Positions 18,289 to 27,465 of a DNA stretch of 64,000 nt are shown one piece after another. Below the pieces are notes generated by a model. That model had not been told where the DNA came from and searched no databases. It saw only the letters and a program-made list of their open reading frames with translations. Position numbers and translations under genes: made by a program. The stretch covers positions 1 through 64,000 of the forward strand of contig CAYMCZ010000008.1 of NCBI GenBank assembly GCA_964389285.1, written 5' to 3'. The stretch's first letter is position 1. Each line of letters begins with the position of its first letter. Source of the DNA: Alectryocaccobium sp964389285. Its GTDB lineage: Bacteria; Bacillota; Clostridia; Lachnospirales; Lachnospiraceae.

Positions 18289-18681
18289 TTAACGCTTGCT
18301 GAACTGGGGAGCGCGACGGGCTGCTTTGAGGCCGTACTTTTTACGCTCTTTCATACGTGGATCACGCGTGAGGTATCCGGCCGCTTTGAGGACGGGGCGC
18401 AGTTCGGCATCGGCTTCCACGAGGGCGCGGGCAATGCCGTGACGAACGGCTCCTGCCTGACCTGTGTATCCGCCGCCTTTTACTGTAATAACGGCATCAT
18501 ATTTGTCAACGGTGTCCGTAGCTACAAGCGGCTGACGAACTATGACTTTAAGGGTATCGAGTCCGAAATAATCATCGATATTTCTTTTATTGACGGTAAT
18601 ATTTCCGCTGCCCGGTGAAAGATATACTCTGGCAACGGCTTTTTTTCTTCTTCCTGTTCCGTAATATTTTACACTTGCCAT
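18289..18681 (-). CDS. rpsI: 30S ribosomal protein S9
   Basis: 130 residues with the typical YYGTGRRKKAVARVYL start and the basic C-terminal tail KAARRAPQFSKR that reaches the ribosomal P site. Start ATG at 18681 behind GGAGGAG. It forms the usual two-gene operon with rplM, 19 bases apart. The mobile element begins within about 60 bases after its stop codon, so the gene's 3' end is the probable insertion target; the coding sequence itself is intact. Confidence 0.98.
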   Translation of the reverse strand: MASVKYYGTGRRKKAVARVYLSPGSGNITVNKRNIDDYFGLDTLKVIVRQPLVATDTVDKYDAVITVKGGGYTGQAGAVRHGIARALVEADAELRPVLKAAGYLTRDPRMKERKKYGLKAARRAPQFSKR

Positions 18682-18700
18682 TGTTTTAACTCCTCCTCAA

Positions 18701-19129
18701 TCAAAATGAAAGCGCTTCCGGCTTCTGAGCTGCATGCGGATGTTCCGCGCCTGCATATACGAAAAGCTTTTTAGCCATTGATCTTCCGAGAGGTCCTTTG
18801 GGAAGCATTCCGACTACCGCATGCTCAATGACTTTTTCGGGTTTCTTTTTGAGCATATCTTTAAGCTTAGTCTCTTTAAGGCCGCCTACATAATCAGAGT
18901 GGCTGTAATAAATCTTTTGATCAAGCTTCTTTCCGGTAACTTTGATTTTTTCGGCATTTACGATGATAACATAATCACCCGTATCACAATGAGGCGTGTA
19001 TTCGGCTTTGTGTTTGCCTCTTAAAACATTTGCGATTCCCGTTGAAAGGCGTCCGAGCGTACAGCCTTCGGCGTCAACCACATACCATTTTCTTTCGATA
19101 TCGCCGGCCTGCGGCATATAAGTGTTCAT
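18701..19129 (-). CDS. rplM: 50S ribosomal protein L13
   Basis: 142 residues starting MNTYMPQAGDIERKWYVVDA, with the L13 blocks GRLSTGIANVLRGKHKAEYTPH, GDYVIIVNAEKI and GMLPKGPLGRSMAKKLFVYAG. The ATG at 19129 follows AGGAGG and gives the family's normal length; the frame runs longer upstream without support. First gene of the rplM-rpsI operon. Confidence 0.98.
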   Translation of the reverse strand: MNTYMPQAGDIERKWYVVDAEGCTLGRLSTGIANVLRGKHKAEYTPHCDTGDYVIIVNAEKIKVTGKKLDQKIYYSHSDYVGGLKETKLKDMLKKKPEKVIEHAVVGMLPKGPLGRSMAKKLFVYAGAEHPHAAQKPEALSF

Positions 19130-19256
19130 AAACGAACCTCCTGTTATTAAAATAAAACGATTAAGCTGTGTTACAGCATCCGCCACTGTCCGGATGGCTT
19201 TTGCTGTTTATGTAAATATCCGCCTCCGCCGGGGCTGTGGCCGAACCGGAAATGTA

Positions 19257-19299
19257 CAAATAAAATAACCGGTGTGATCCGAAGTCACACTCGGTTATT
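19257..19299 (-). terminator. Terminator after the zinc-ribbon gene
   Basis: AATAACCG-GTGTGA paired with TCACAC-TCGGTTATT, about 14 pairs with one bulge, followed on the minus strand by TTTTATTT. It lies 34 bases after the stop of the 19333..19848 gene and before the rplM promoter region. Confidence 0.75.
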
Positions 19300-19332
19300 C
19301 TATAATAACAGTATGTTCTTGTCAAGATTTTT

Positions 19333-19848
19333 TTATTCGACTTCGCCCTTTACCACTTCCGGCTCCGCGGCCTGAGCTTCTTTTATCTTTGTGCCGCAGA
19401 AAGGACAAAACTGCGCGTCAGCTTCGACTTTTTCTTTGCATACCGGACATGCTGCTTCTTCCGGAGTTTCTTCGGGAACAGGCTCCGACTCAAGCTTTGC
19501 CCCGCATGAAGTGCAGAAATTGCTTCCTTTTCTGACTTCCGCGCCGCATTTCGGACATTTAGGCTGTGATGCCAAAGCCTGAAGCGCGTCTTTCGCTTCT
19601 TCTATTATTTTTTGATTGTCTTTTACGGCATCCACAAGCGTACTGAAAGTCTCAGAGCAGTTGTCTTTGTTTTCTTCGAAGAATTTTTTGCCTATATCCT
19701 GATAAAGACCTGCTATGGTTTTTTCTGCCGTATCGATTTTTGATTTAAGCGAAATACTTTCCGAAAATGTGGACGCGCCTTTTTTTACGCCTTCGGTAAT
19801 GCTTGAAGCGCCTTTTTTTATCGAATTGCCGATTGATGAAAAATCCAT
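19333..19848 (-). CDS. Double zinc-ribbon protein
   Basis: 171 residues. The N-terminal half is Gly/Ser-rich and amphipathic (MDFSSIGNSIKKGASSITEG) followed by a helical segment (about 30-90, KSKIDTAEKTIAGLYQDIGK). Two zinc ribbons follow: CPKCGAEVRKGSNFCTSCG near 98-116 and CPVCKEKVEADAQFCPFCG near 135-153, each with two CxxC pairs, then an acidic tail. The layout is that of zinc-ribbon scaffold proteins whose partner is unknown. Monocistronic, with its own terminator. Confidence 0.85.
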   Translation of the reverse strand: MDFSSIGNSIKKGASSITEGVKKGASTFSESISLKSKIDTAEKTIAGLYQDIGKKFFEENKDNCSETFSTLVDAVKDNQKIIEEAKDALQALASQPKCPKCGAEVRKGSNFCTSCGAKLESEPVPEETPEEAACPVCKEKVEADAQFCPFCGTKIKEAQAAEPEVVKGEVE

Positions 19849-19918
19849 TTTTTACCCTCCAAAACAAATATAAACCTAATCCTGCTGTTCCGTGTCTGAT
19901 TTTAAAGCATATCTATGT

Positions 19919-20923
19919 TTAAAGTGTGAACTGATATTCCTGTTTTTTTACCCGTCCCATCAGTTCTCCTACAACATCGGAGGCCGCTTTGTCTTTAAAA
20001 AGCACTTCGTTTACGGCCTCTACGATAGGCATTTCAACATTGTATTTTCGTGAAAGCGCCAGCGCGGACTTTGCCGAGTGGACGCCTTCGACGACCATCC
20101 TGACCTCCTCCATGGCTTCTTTCATGGTAGCGCCTTTTCCTATGAGGATGCCGGCACGTCTGTTGCGGCTGTGCATACTGGCGCAGGTTACGACCAAATC
20201 TCCTATTCCGGAAAGACCCGCAAACGTGCTTTCTTTTGCGCCCATGGCAACCCCGAGTCTCGTTATCTCCGCAAGTCCTCTCGTTATAAGCGCGGCCTTT
20301 GTATTGTCTCCGTAACCGAGTCCGTCTGCCATACCCGCCGCGAGGGCAATTACATTTTTCAGTGCTCCTCCGATTTCCATTCCGAGCATATCGAGCGAGG
20401 TATACACCCTGAAAACGGGACTCATAAATATATTTTGAACGTATTTCGCCGTGGAAAGATCGTGTGAGCCCGCAACTACAGTCGTCGGCAGGCCCCTGCC
20501 CGCTTCTTCGGCATGGGTCGGGCCGCTCAGTATGGTCACCCTCGCCTGAGGTATCTCTTCTTCTATGACCTGAGTCATTGTCATAAGGGTTTTTTCTTCT
20601 ATGCCTTTTGAAACATCCGTTATGATCTGTCCTGCTGCCGCATAATCTTTAATCAGCGCGGATACGGACCTGACCGCAACAGAGGGGACCGCCATTACCA
20701 CCAGATCTTTTCCGCGGACCGCTTCTTTTATATCAGCCGTTATCATTAGCTTTTCCGGAAATGCGACCCCCGGAAGCTTCTCTTTGTTTTCACGTTCTTT
20801 ATCCAGCTTTTCGGCCTGTTCTTTTTTATGCGACCACAATGCCGCCTTATGTCCGTTATTGCAAAGCATCACCGCAAGGGCGGTTCCCCAGCTTCCGGCG
20901 CCGATGATACCAGTATCAGCCAT
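19919..20923 (-). CDS. gpsA: NAD(P)-dependent glycerol-3-phosphate dehydrogenase
   Basis: 334 residues. The dinucleotide-binding GAGSWGTALAVMLCNNGH is at the N-terminus, VVMAVPSVAVRSV near 75, and SGPTHAEE near 138. The catalytic Lys lies in GGALKNVIALAAGMADGLGYGDNTKAALITRG. It reduces dihydroxyacetone phosphate to sn-glycerol-3-phosphate for phospholipid synthesis. It follows plsY, which uses the product, and der in a plausible operon. Confidence 0.97.
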   Translation of the reverse strand: MADTGIIGAGSWGTALAVMLCNNGHKAALWSHKKEQAEKLDKERENKEKLPGVAFPEKLMITADIKEAVRGKDLVVMAVPSVAVRSVSALIKDYAAAGQIITDVSKGIEEKTLMTMTQVIEEEIPQARVTILSGPTHAEEAGRGLPTTVVAGSHDLSTAKYVQNIFMSPVFRVYTSLDMLGMEIGGALKNVIALAAGMADGLGYGDNTKAALITRGLAEITRLGVAMGAKESTFAGLSGIGDLVVTCASMHSRNRRAGILIGKGATMKEAMEEVRMVVEGVHSAKSALALSRKYNVEMPIVEAVNEVLFKDKAASDVVGELMGRVKKQEYQFTL

Positions 20924-20981
20924 ATTAAATCTTTGACCTCCGAATTTTTATCAAACAGTGCTTCTGACGAAATAATCATTT

Positions 20982-21605
20982 TCAAAAAATCTTGTTCTCA
21001 TTTCCCGCCAAAAGTCTTTTTATATTGCTCCTGTGTCTTACCCAGGCAAGTGCCGTAAGCAATGCCGTCAAAACATACATCTCCGTCAGATAAGGCTGGG
21101 ACATATCATAAGCGCCCATCTGTCCTATAATAATCATTCCCAGGAGAAATGATGCCGACAAAATCAGCGAACCCAGCGACACGTAATGTGTTATCAGTAC
21201 CGGAATAAAGAAACAGGCTATGCCAATGAGAATCAGTCTTATGTCTCCGAACGCTATTATCATTCCGGCCGTAGCCGCTATGCCTTTCCCGCCTTTGAAT
21301 TTAAGATATACGGGAAAGTCATGTCCCAGAATAACGCCGGCAGAGGTATAAATCACAAGCAGAGTCAGATATTCGGAAGCTGCGAATGCGCATCTTACTA
21401 TCAGAACGGCAGCGATGCATTTTAATACATCCACCGCGAAAGTCAGGATTCCGAGTTTCCAGCCCATAGTCCTGATGGCGTTTGTCGTTCCGGCGTTTCC
21501 GCTCCCTTTTGTTCTGATATCGATGCCTTTAAAACGGCCTATGATATATGATGTCTGTATAAGGCCGAAAGCATAGCCGATAATTAGACAAATGATACGT
21601 TCCAT
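20982..21605 (-). CDS. plsY: Acyl-phosphate:glycerol-3-phosphate acyltransferase
   Basis: 207 residues, about five membrane segments, with the PlsY motifs GSGNAGTTNAIRTMG near 36 and GHDFPVYLKFKGGKGIAAT near 94, and a third conserved stretch near the C-terminus (LAWVRHRSNIKRLLAGNENKIF). It makes lysophosphatidic acid in the membrane. The ATG directly follows the der stop codon, so the two are coupled, and gpsA downstream supplies its substrate. Confidence 0.97.
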   Translation of the reverse strand: MERIICLIIGYAFGLIQTSYIIGRFKGIDIRTKGSGNAGTTNAIRTMGWKLGILTFAVDVLKCIAAVLIVRCAFAASEYLTLLVIYTSAGVILGHDFPVYLKFKGGKGIAATAGMIIAFGDIRLILIGIACFFIPVLITHYVSLGSLILSASFLLGMIIIGQMGAYDMSQPYLTEMYVLTALLTALAWVRHRSNIKRLLAGNENKIF

Positions 21606-22928
21606 TTATTTTTCACTTCTCTCCCTGATTATGAACTTAAGCGAAGTTCCTCTGAAGCCGAAAGCTTCCCTGATACGGTTTTCAAGATATCTTACATATG
21701 AAAAATGCATAAGCTTTTTATCGTTTACAAATATCACAAAGGTCGGCGGCTTTACGGAAACCTGAGTAACATAAAAAATCTTAAGGCGTTTCCCTTTATC
21801 GGAGGGGGGCTGCTGCATGGCAACCGCCTCCGTCACAATTTCATTCAGTACACCGGTTTGGATCCTGAGCGTCTGATTCTGAAGAATAACGTCTATGTGA
21901 TCAAACAGCTTTGCAAGTCTTTGTCCGGTAAGCGCGGAAATATATGTAATATCGGCATACGGAATAAAAGAGAGTACGTCATGTATCTCGGCAGCGTATT
22001 TATTGACCGTTTTGTCGTTTTTTTCGATCGCGTCCCATTTGTTTACGGCGATAAGTATGCCTTTTCCGTATTCGTGAGCGATTCCGGCTATTTTAGCGTC
22101 CTGCTCGGTCACGCCTTCAACCGCGTCTATTATGAGGATAACGACGTCGCAGCGCTCGACGGCGGCAACGGTTCTGATAATACTGTATCTTTCTATTTCT
22201 TCTTTTATTTTGCTTTTTCTGCGAAGCCCCGCCGTATCGATAAAAATATAATCTCTTCCGTCATGGACAACTTTGGTGTCAATGGCGTCTCTGGTGGTGC
22301 CTGAAATATCTGATACGATAACCCGGTTTTCGCCGAGCAGCCGGTTGATGATAGATGATTTGCCGACATTCGGCTTTCCGACTATCGCTATTTTGGGGAT
22401 GTCGTCATCTTCTGCTTTGGCATCAGAGACATTTACGTGTTTAAGGACTTCATCCAAAAGGTCTCCGAGTCCCTGCTTGCCTTCGGCGGATATCGGTATC
22501 GGCTCTCCGATACCGAGATTATAAAATTCAAACACGTCCATCTGCTGTTTTTTGAACTGATCGACTTTATTTACTGCCAGAACCACGGGCTTTTTGCTCT
22601 TTCTGAGCATGGTTGCCACCTTTGCGTCCGCGTCCACAAGGCCCTGCCTTACGTCCGTAATGAAAATGATTACATCCGCTGTATCTATGGCTATCTGAGC
22701 CTGTTCGCGCATCCGCGAAAGAATAAGGTCCGAACTGTCAGGCTCTATTCCTCCGGTATCTATCAGCGTGAAACTGTTGTCAAGCCAAGTGATATCCGCA
22801 TATATTCTGTCGCGTGTAACTCCCGGCGTGTCTTTTACTATGGAAATCCTTTCGCCGGCCAGGGCATTAAATAAAGTGGATTTTCCCACGTTAGGCCTGC
22901 CTACTATCGCGATTATCGGTTTGCTCAT
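21606..22928 (-). CDS. der: Ribosome-assembly GTPase Der (EngA)
   Basis: 440 residues with two tandem G domains: GRPNVGKST, DTPGVTRD, DTGG and NKVD in the first; GKPNVGKSS, GTTRDAID, DTAGLRRKSK and NKWD in the second; then the C-terminal KH-like domain (LKIFYVTQVSVKPPTFVIFVND). Acts in late 50S subunit assembly. Start ATG at 22928 behind AAAGGAGG; its beginning overlaps the end of the DUF512 gene by 38 bases. Confidence 0.98.
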   Translation of the reverse strand: MSKPIIAIVGRPNVGKSTLFNALAGERISIVKDTPGVTRDRIYADITWLDNSFTLIDTGGIEPDSSDLILSRMREQAQIAIDTADVIIFITDVRQGLVDADAKVATMLRKSKKPVVLAVNKVDQFKKQQMDVFEFYNLGIGEPIPISAEGKQGLGDLLDEVLKHVNVSDAKAEDDDIPKIAIVGKPNVGKSSIINRLLGENRVIVSDISGTTRDAIDTKVVHDGRDYIFIDTAGLRRKSKIKEEIERYSIIRTVAAVERCDVVILIIDAVEGVTEQDAKIAGIAHEYGKGILIAVNKWDAIEKNDKTVNKYAAEIHDVLSFIPYADITYISALTGQRLAKLFDHIDVILQNQTLRIQTGVLNEIVTEAVAMQQPPSDKGKRLKIFYVTQVSVKPPTFVIFVNDKKLMHFSYVRYLENRIREAFGFRGTSLKFIIRERSEK

Positions 22929-24258
22929 ATATCTGCCTCCTTTTGTGGGGCCTTAATTCATCTTCGAGAATTGCAATGCAAAACGAAGCTCCGTCCGCGT
23001 CCGCCGGAACAACTCTGGTCCCTAATTCCCTCTCTATGTCTTTTACCGTTATATCGTCCAGAAAAACCTGCTCTCCGGCCCGCAGCATGTTTACGGGAAT
23101 GACGAGTTTTTCCCCGAGTCCGGCGCCTTTCAGCTGTTTTATCAGGTCCTGTCCCGTGATAAGCCCCGAAACAGTGATCTGCTCTCCAAAAAACTCATTA
23201 TTAACGGCAAATATTTTTACTTCCGCATTCGGATATTTTTCCTGTATCATACTTACCGCTTTATGAATAAAGCCGCAGGCCAGCCTGCCGGTCGCTATAG
23301 ACAGCGTTCTTTTTCTAAGGTCACCCGGTTTATCTTTAAGATATTCTTCGACTTCGGTCTGCAGAAGCCTTAACATACCCACTCCGTTTTCAAGCTGCGG
23401 GTATCCGTCATACTCCGAATCGTCCGGAATATCTTCTTCAGCCAGAAGATACCACTCATCCGAAGCATATACAAAACCTATCCCGTGACGCTTTCTCATC
23501 AGCTTCTGCCATCTTCTTATCTGCTCCAGAACCTGTATGGCGTCTTTTTTTTCAAAGGGTTCAAGCGGATAGAGGCCTTCTCTGTATTTTGTAAGCCCTA
23601 CCGGAACCACGGATACGCTTTTTACCATGGGACAAAGCCCGGAGAGAACCTCCAGAGAGTATTCCAGCTCTTCACCGTCATTGACGTTTTTACATAAAAC
23701 GATCTGTCCGTTTACAAAAATGCCTCCCTCTGTCAGCCGCTTTGTCTTTTCCAGAATGTCGCCGGCAAAACGGTTGCGCAGCATCAGACATCTTGTTTCC
23801 GGCCTCATGGCCTGAAAAGAGATGTTGATCGGCGTCATATTATATCTTATTATCCTGTCTATGTCATCATCCGAAACATTTGTAAGCGTGACGTAATTCC
23901 CTTGAATAAAAGACAGCCTTGAGTCGTCGTCCTTAAAATACAGGGTATCGCGCATGCCCTTCGGCATCTGGTCGATAAAACAGAAAATACATTTGTTCCT
24001 GCAGCTGTTGTAGCCGTCCATCAGCTCGGATTCAAATTCAAGACCCAGACTTTCGTCCTCGTCTTTTTCTATCTCAAGCAGCCACTCTTCGCCTGATTTT
24101 TTCTTTATCAGGATCTCAAGATATTCATCTTCGGATAAAAAAGTATAATCAAAAATATCTTTTACTGCCCGGCCGTTTATGGAAATAAGATGATCTCCCG
24201 GCTCTATCTGCAGCTCTTCCGCTATGCTGTCCGGAAGCACTCTTAATATTTTTTGCAC
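22891..24258 (-). CDS. DUF512 family protein (PDZ-like plus radical-SAM-like)
   Basis: About 455 residues. The N-terminus is PDZ-like (IAEELQIEPGDHLISINGRAV). It is followed by the cysteine cluster CRNKCIFCFIDQMPKGMR near residue 90, where CxxxCxxC resembles a radical-SAM iron-sulfur site. Further on come the DUF512 blocks NISFQAMRPETR, GQIVLCKNVNDG, VSVVPVGLTKYREGL and a C-terminal GADGASF-like motif (PADADGASFC). The GTG at 24258 is chosen because AAAGGA lies 9 bases upstream; a GTG at 24291 lacks a site. Genes of this family usually precede der in Clostridia; the reaction is unknown. Confidence 0.9.
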   Translation of the reverse strand: MQKILRVLPDSIAEELQIEPGDHLISINGRAVKDIFDYTFLSEDEYLEILIKKKSGEEWLLEIEKDEDESLGLEFESELMDGYNSCRNKCIFCFIDQMPKGMRDTLYFKDDDSRLSFIQGNYVTLTNVSDDDIDRIIRYNMTPINISFQAMRPETRCLMLRNRFAGDILEKTKRLTEGGIFVNGQIVLCKNVNDGEELEYSLEVLSGLCPMVKSVSVVPVGLTKYREGLYPLEPFEKKDAIQVLEQIRRWQKLMRKRHGIGFVYASDEWYLLAEEDIPDDSEYDGYPQLENGVGMLRLLQTEVEEYLKDKPGDLRKRTLSIATGRLACGFIHKAVSMIQEKYPNAEVKIFAVNNEFFGEQITVSGLITGQDLIKQLKGAGLGEKLVIPVNMLRAGEQVFLDDITVKDIERELGTRVVPADADGASFCIAILEDELRPHKRRQIYEQTDNRDSRQA

Positions 24259-24342
24259 GGTTGCCTGTCCTTTATTTTTTATGTATTGCACGGTGGCAAT
24301 TTTCCGGACTTACACTGTAGATGATACCAAAAAAAGCCGGCA

Positions 24343-24371
24343 TTGACAATGACCGAAAAAGCATGTTATAA
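24343..24371 (+). promoter_or_regulatory. Sigma-A-type promoter for the PRPP synthetase gene
   Basis: TTGACA at 24343..24348, 17 bases, then TTATAA at 24366..24371, about 33 bases before the prs start. Consensus spacing and a perfect -35 box. Confidence 0.75.
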
Positions 24372-24403
24372 AGGATTTGAAAAGGTTACATCAGGAGGAT
24401 ATT

Positions 24404-25570
24404 ATGTCTGTTTTAAATAATATGATAAATGCAGTACCTGTCGCGCCGCTTAAAATATGTGCTCTGCCGGGATGCGAAGATCGCGTGAACGATATCGAAA
24501 GCTATCTCACCAATCTCCAGTCAAAGCTTTTTCAAATGAAAGTCGCGGCAAATTCAAATACAATGTATAACTATTCCGATGAATTTCAGGTTCATTGCGA
24601 ATGTCCACGTTTCGGAAGCGGCGAAGCCAAGGGCGTTATAAACAATTCCGTCCGCGGAGTTGATCTGTTCTTGCTGACAGACGTATGTAATTACAGTGTT
24701 ACCTACAGTATGCACGGTTTTAAAAACCACATGTCTCCCGATGATCATTTTCAAAATCTTAAGCGTGTTATCGCCGCGGCAATGGGAAAGGCTCACAGGA
24801 TCAACGTGGTAATGCCCTTTCTCTATGAGAGCCGCCAGCATAAAAGATCAGGCCGCGAATCTCTTGACAGTGCGCTTGCGCTTCAGGAACTTCAGGGTAT
24901 GGGAGTGACGAACATCATTACTTTTGATACTCACGATCCTCGTATAGATAACGCGGTTCCTCTCTGCGGCTTTGATAATTTTTACGTAACCTATCAGTTT
25001 ATGCAGACCCTGTTCTCAAATGTCCCGGATCTCAAATGCGACTCCGACAACCTCATCATCATAAGTCCCGATGAAGGCGCGGTTTCAAGAGCAAAATATT
25101 TTGCGAACGTGCTCGGAATTGACATGGGCATGTTTTATAAAAGACGTGACTATTCAAAAATAGTAAACGGGAAAAACCCGATAGTGGCTCACGAGTATCT
25201 CGGAACCTCCCTTCAGGGGAAAGACGCGATCATAGTTGACGACATGATTGCAAGCGGCGAGAGCATGATCCATGTCGCCGCTCAGGTAAAGGAAAGGGGT
25301 GCTAAAAGGGTATTTATCTGTACTACTTTCGGGCTTTTCACGGAGGGCTTTGATAATTTTGACAAGCATTATTCAGGAGGTATTTTTGACAAGATCATTA
25401 CCACGGATCTGACTTACCAGAGCCCCGAGATATTTAAACGCGACTGGTACGCTCCGGCCAGGCTCAACAAATATGTCGCAAACATCATCTATACGATCAA
25501 TCATGATGTTTCGATAGAATATCTCAAAAACAATACAAGCAAAATCAATCAGCTTCTTAAGAGCAGATAA
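24404..25570 (+). CDS. prs: Ribose-phosphate pyrophosphokinase (PRPP synthetase)
   Basis: 388 residues from the ATG at 24404, which has AGGAGG before it; the frame extends 9 codons upstream without support. Key motifs: RESLDSALALQELQGMG, the flexible-loop/metal FDTHDPRIDNAVP near 184, SPDEGAVSRAKYFA and the ribose-phosphate loop IVDDMIASGESM near 278. It makes PRPP from ribose-5-phosphate and ATP. It is longer than the classical enzyme of about 315 residues, as in the clostridial long variant. This is the only plus-strand gene in the window, and it ends 3 bases from the convergent yraN stop. Confidence 0.93.
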   Translation: MSVLNNMINAVPVAPLKICALPGCEDRVNDIESYLTNLQSKLFQMKVAANSNTMYNYSDEFQVHCECPRFGSGEAKGVINNSVRGVDLFLLTDVCNYSVTYSMHGFKNHMSPDDHFQNLKRVIAAAMGKAHRINVVMPFLYESRQHKRSGRESLDSALALQELQGMGVTNIITFDTHDPRIDNAVPLCGFDNFYVTYQFMQTLFSNVPDLKCDSDNLIIISPDEGAVSRAKYFANVLGIDMGMFYKRRDYSKIVNGKNPIVAHEYLGTSLQGKDAIIVDDMIASGESMIHVAAQVKERGAKRVFICTTFGLFTEGFDNFDKHYSGGIFDKIITTDLTYQSPEIFKRDWYAPARLNKYVANIIYTINHDVSIEYLKNNTSKINQLLKSR

Positions 25571-25573
25571 TAT

Positions 25574-25939
25574 TTACCGGTACCGGCTTCCGCTGTACAA
25601 AAAAGCGTTTTCATAATGACGAATCTCTTCTTTATCTATCGCTATGACGTCAAAACGGCAGTCGGTATCTTCTTTTATGTCTTTTTCCATGCAATAATAC
25701 GCGGCTGTTCTGGATATCCTTCTCTTTTTCTGAGCGGAAACCGCCTCCTCCGGAAATCCGCTGTCATCGCTTTTTCTGTATTTTACTTCGGCAAAGACCA
25801 AAGTGCCTTTGTCGATCGCGATAATATCTATCTCACCCAGCCTGCATCTGTAATTTTTCTCTAAAATCAAAAAGCCTTTTTTCTCAAGCAGCTCTGCCGC
25901 CGCCTGTTCATACCTGTTTCCCGTCTTTCTTTTGTTCAA
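25574..25939 (-). CDS. yraN: UPF0102 endonuclease-like protein YraN
   Basis: 121 residues with the restriction-endonuclease-like core: GFLILEKNYRCRLGEIDIIAID, then LVFAEVKYRKSD, matching the D...ExK catalytic pattern, and RFDVIAID near the end. The TTG start at 25939 is preceded by AGGAGG. Last gene of the rplS-lepB-ylqF-rnhB-yraN string, a standard Firmicute order. Confidence 0.93.
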   Translation of the reverse strand: MNKRKTGNRYEQAAAELLEKKGFLILEKNYRCRLGEIDIIAIDKGTLVFAEVKYRKSDDSGFPEEAVSAQKKRRISRTAAYYCMEKDIKEDTDCRFDVIAIDKEEIRHYENAFLYSGSRYR

Positions 25940-25957
25940 ACGCTTCCTCCTGCCTGA

Positions 25958-26611
25958 TTAAAGAAAGTTTTTGATAAATGTCATTCTGTGTATGGGACAG
26001 GGTCCGTATTTTCTGATGGCTTCGATATGTTCTTTAGTACCGTATCCTTTGTTTTTGGCGAATCCGTATTCGGGGTAGATCAGATCATAGGCTTCCATAA
26101 TCCGGTCCCTTGTCACTTTCGCTATTATGCTGGCCGCCGCTATCGACTGGCTTTTCGCGTCGCCTTTGACTATCGGAACCTGTTTTATGTTTATATCCGG
26201 TATAAGGACGGCGTCATTTAAGAGAATATCCGGCTTTATGTCCAGATTCGAAACGGCGTTTCTCATCGCCTCATAAGTAGCCTGAAGAATGTTTATCTCA
26301 TCTATCTTTTTATGGTCAGAAAGAGCGGTGCTTAACGCAACTGCCCTTTCGGTGATTTCCTCAAATAAAGCTTCTCTTTTTTTAATCGAAAGTTTTTTTG
26401 AATCATTGATATACATTATACGGCAATCTTTCGGCAGAATCACCGCGGCCGCGGCCACGGGCCCCGCAAGAGGTCCTCTGCCTGCCTCGTCGATACCGCA
26501 GAGATATCCCGAGCCGGCATATTCTTTTTCAAAAGCACAAAGAGCTTCCACTCTTTCAAGCTCCGCCTGAAGCTTAGCTGCTTTTTTTAATTCTTTTATC
26601 TCTTTTTTCAT
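25958..26611 (-). CDS. rnhB: Ribonuclease HII
   Basis: 217 residues. Catalytic acidic residues lie in CGIDEAGRGPLAGPV, LLNDAVLIPDI and IAAASIIAKVTRDR. The N-terminal 40 residues are a helical extension common in Firmicute forms. Removes RNA from RNA-DNA hybrids and single ribonucleotides from DNA. Its ATG overlaps the ylqF stop by 4 bases (ATGA). Confidence 0.97.
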   Translation of the reverse strand: MKKEIKELKKAAKLQAELERVEALCAFEKEYAGSGYLCGIDEAGRGPLAGPVAAAAVILPKDCRIMYINDSKKLSIKKREALFEEITERAVALSTALSDHKKIDEINILQATYEAMRNAVSNLDIKPDILLNDAVLIPDINIKQVPIVKGDAKSQSIAAASIIAKVTRDRIMEAYDLIYPEYGFAKNKGYGTKEHIEAIRKYGPCPIHRMTFIKNFL

Positions 26612-27456
26612 ACAGACTCCGGCATCTCAAGCGTTATCCTGCCCAGCTTTCCGCTTCTGAATTCATCCAAAAGAAGCCTGGCGGCCTTTTCATACGAAAC
26701 CTCGCTGCCTTTTGTGATGCATTTTCTTTTCTCTCCGATGCTGTAAAGCAATTCGGGCAAATCCGCGTTTTCATCAACTTTGTATCTTTCGGCTATCCTG
26801 CCGGGATAATGTTCCCTCAGATATTTAAGCAGTTCAAGCGAAAGCTCCTCGATATTTATCACTTCATCTTTTACGGAGCCCGTAAAGGCAAGCTTTTTGC
26901 CGATTTCGGGATCTTCGAACTTTGCCCACAGGACACCGGGGGTATCCAGCATCTGGACGTTTTTATCCAGTCTTATCCACTGTTTTCCTTTTGTCACGCC
27001 CGGTTTATTGCCTGTTTTTGTGCAGGCCTTTCCGGCATAAGTATTAATAAAAGTGGATTTCCCTACGTTAGGTATTCCTACTATCATAGCCCTTATCGGC
27101 CTGTTTTTTATGCCTTTTCCGGCATTTCTTTCTATAATCCCGGCACAGGCCTCCTGTATCAGCGACGGCAGGGAGCGAAAAGCCGCCCTGTTTCTGGAAT
27201 CAGCGCAGAGACAGATTATGTTTTGCGCCTGAAAATAATCCCGCCACGCCTTATTGGCCTTTTCGTCCGCCATGTCGGCTTTATTGAGTATAATAATGCG
27301 GGCTTTTGTCTTTCCCATTTCCGCAAGATCCGGATTTCTGGATGACAAAGGAATTCGCGCGTCCGCAAGCTCGATGATAAGGTCAACCAGCTTAATATCT
27401 TCAAGCATCTGCCTTTTGGCCTTTGTCATGTGACCGGGATACCATTGTATTTCCAT
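26608..27456 (-). CDS. ylqF: Ribosome biogenesis GTPase YlqF (RbgA)
   Basis: 282 residues, circularly permuted GTPase: NKAD (G4) near 57 precedes GIPNVGKST (G1) near 126 and DTPGVLW (G3). The start MEIQWYPGHMTKAKRQM is diagnostic. Needed for late 50S assembly in Firmicutes. Start at 27456 behind AGGTGG; it sits 9 bases after lepB. Confidence 0.97.
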   Translation of the reverse strand: MEIQWYPGHMTKAKRQMLEDIKLVDLIIELADARIPLSSRNPDLAEMGKTKARIIILNKADMADEKANKAWRDYFQAQNIICLCADSRNRAAFRSLPSLIQEACAGIIERNAGKGIKNRPIRAMIVGIPNVGKSTFINTYAGKACTKTGNKPGVTKGKQWIRLDKNVQMLDTPGVLWAKFEDPEIGKKLAFTGSVKDEVINIEELSLELLKYLREHYPGRIAERYKVDENADLPELLYSIGEKRKCITKGSEVSYEKAARLLLDEFRSGKLGRITLEMPESV

Positions 27457-27465
27457 TTAAACCAC

